Of a stretch of DNA of 42,409 nt, positions 41,840 to 42,409 are shown in pieces. The stretch is from an uncultured Rhodospirillales bacterium. Its GTDB lineage: Bacteria > Pseudomonadota > Alphaproteobacteria > Acetobacterales > Acetobacteraceae. The first letter of the stretch is position 1; every line of letters begins with the position of its first letter. Under the pieces are notes generated by a model. That model saw nothing but the letters and a program-made list of their open reading frames with translations, was not told the origin of the DNA and made no database searches. The translations under genes and the position numbers were made by a program. Location: NCBI GenBank assembly GCA_903927465.1, contig CAIYMY010000094.1, positions 1 through 42,409 on the forward strand. The letters are read 5' to 3'.

Positions 41840-42142
41840 GGGGGTTTCCTCCTGAGTTTTGCGGCATAAAGCATCCCCCGCCTTTCAAGGCGCGTCCACC
41901 CCTGCCTAGAATTCCAACAAAAAACCGTCCCGTTGCCTGAAACTTAAGCATGGCGTGTGAAGCGATCTGGCGGGCTTTTAAGCCAAACCAGCACAATCAG
42001 TGCGTGCATTTCATGGCACGTTGATTGCTTAGTGGTGCGCAGCGCAGCTCCGCTCAGACGGTAGCTTCAGGTTGGCGTGCCATCGTCATTCTTCGGAAGG
42101 CGGCGGGTGCTGGTGTGGTTCCCGTCCGTGGAGGGTTGAACC
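41840..42142. other. Intergenic region between divergent SDR and binding-protein genes
   Basis: These 303 bases hold no supported gene. They contain the ribosome binding site of the SDR gene at the left edge, a consensus sigma-54 promoter facing right (42014-42029), a small inverted repeat GCAC-N5-GTGC (41991-42003) just upstream of it, and GGAGG before ATG 42143. No terminator or tRNA is seen. Confidence 0.7.
42014..42029 (+). promoter_or_regulatory. Sigma-54 (RpoN) promoter of the terminal binding-protein gene
   Basis: TGGCACG-TTGA-TTGCT matches the -24/-12 consensus at every defined base with correct spacing. The expected transcription start is near 42040, about 100 bases before ATG 42143. 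Such promoters need an enhancer-bound activator such as NtrC; no standard NtrC site was recognised in the 150 bp upstream. Confidence 0.8.
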
Positions 42143-42409
42143 ATGTGCGATCGTCTTGGACCAATGATTATGCCGGATTTCGCCGCGCTTGCGCCGGCGA
42201 TGAAGGCAAGCCGCAGAGGCATGCTGAAGGCCACCGGAGCCGCAGTGCTCACCATGGCGGCCTTTGGCGGCGATGCCATGGCCCAGGGGCGCGGCAGCCT
42301 GAAATCCACCCATGGCACGGGCTTCTGCAATCTCAATCTTTTCCTGGCGCATTCGCTGCAAATGGCGCGTGAGGATGGGCTTGAAATCCAATTCGTGAAT
42401 ACGCCGACC
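42143..42409 (+). CDS. ABC transporter substrate-binding protein (NMT1/SsuA-like), partial
   Basis: The first 89 codons of a gene that runs off the right edge. The N-terminus has a twin-arginine signal after a 22-residue lead (SRRGMLKATGAAVLTMAAF, cleavage probably after AMAQ). The mature start, LKSTHGTGFCNLNLFLAHSL, then LEIQFVNTP, resembles SsuA/NMT1-type binding proteins of nitrate, sulfonate and related transporters. GGAGG lies 9 bases upstream of ATG 42143. A consensus sigma-54 promoter in front suggests nitrogen-regulated uptake of an N-containing compound. The open frame has no stop before the window ends. Confidence 0.75.
   Translation, partial: MCDRLGPMIMPDFAALAPAMKASRRGMLKATGAAVLTMAAFGGDAMAQGRGSLKSTHGTGFCNLNLFLAHSLQMAREDGLEIQFVNTPT

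Noticed and set aside
41991-42003. GCAC-N5-GTGC as an NtrC enhancer site
   Set aside because: The NtrC consensus implies GCAC-N7-GTGC, and the site is only about 11 bp from the -24 element, too close for an enhancer.

Overview
The window reads as chromosome of a GC-rich alphaproteobacterium, most likely an Acetobacteraceae/Rhodospirillales relative. This is inferred from the block ileS-lspA-DUF3035 lipoprotein-M16-M16, the leuS-lptE-holA block, and two Bug-type tricarboxylate-transporter binding proteins. No rRNA, tRNA, CRISPR, prophage or complete insertion sequence was seen, and there is no obvious transcription regulator gene.

Layout. From 20100 down to 93 every gene is on the minus strand. 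It starts with a stand-alone MmeI-like restriction-modification protein (17245-20100). Next comes a housekeeping run: MaoC hydratase, LOG-family protein, RibF, IleS, LspA, a DUF3035 lipoprotein and an M16 peptidase pair (8071-17048). Last is a urtABCDE urea-type ABC transporter operon extended by a CoxG-like protein and a ThDP-dependent enzyme (93-7825). The urt operon has a close match to a sigma-54 promoter in front and a rho-independent terminator behind. From 20293 to 24154 a plus-strand cluster encodes a Bug binding protein, a cupin, a 1-Cys peroxiredoxin, a RuBisCO-like protein and a second cupin. It meets holA-lptE-leuS (24151-28311, minus). Then follow a lipoprotein and a hexapeptide acetyltransferase (plus), converging on a polysaccharide deacetylase, an FAH-family protein and an aspartoacylase-like protein (minus). 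An M81 peptidase and a double-CDGSH protein lie on plus. The right part holds a DsbA-like protein, a degenerate gamma-glutamyltransferase-like lipoprotein with an aminotransferase, two tandem paralogues with an FtsK-gamma-like N-terminus, a Bug/SDR pair, and the 5' end of an ABC-transporter binding protein behind a consensus sigma-54 promoter.

Most unusual content. (1) A composite palindrome-plus-hairpin repeat occurs at two distant sites (10729-10834 and 30725-30951). Base changes between copies are compensated in the stems, and the second copy carries three tandem 57-bp hairpin units wedged between a start codon and a stop codon. (2) The RuBisCO-like protein has His where RuBisCO has the metal ligand Glu204 and sits in a cluster that matches no pathway I can name. 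(3) Two tandem paralogues combine an FtsK-gamma-like winged helix, a coiled coil and a J-domain-like tail, with the HPD motif kept in only one. (4) A long AT-rich inverted repeat lies between the restriction-modification gene and the RuBisCO-like cluster. (5) Two sigma-54 promoters suggest that both flanking transport loci are under nitrogen control.

All calls come from reading the sequence and recalled family knowledge. No database search, alignment or folding program was run.
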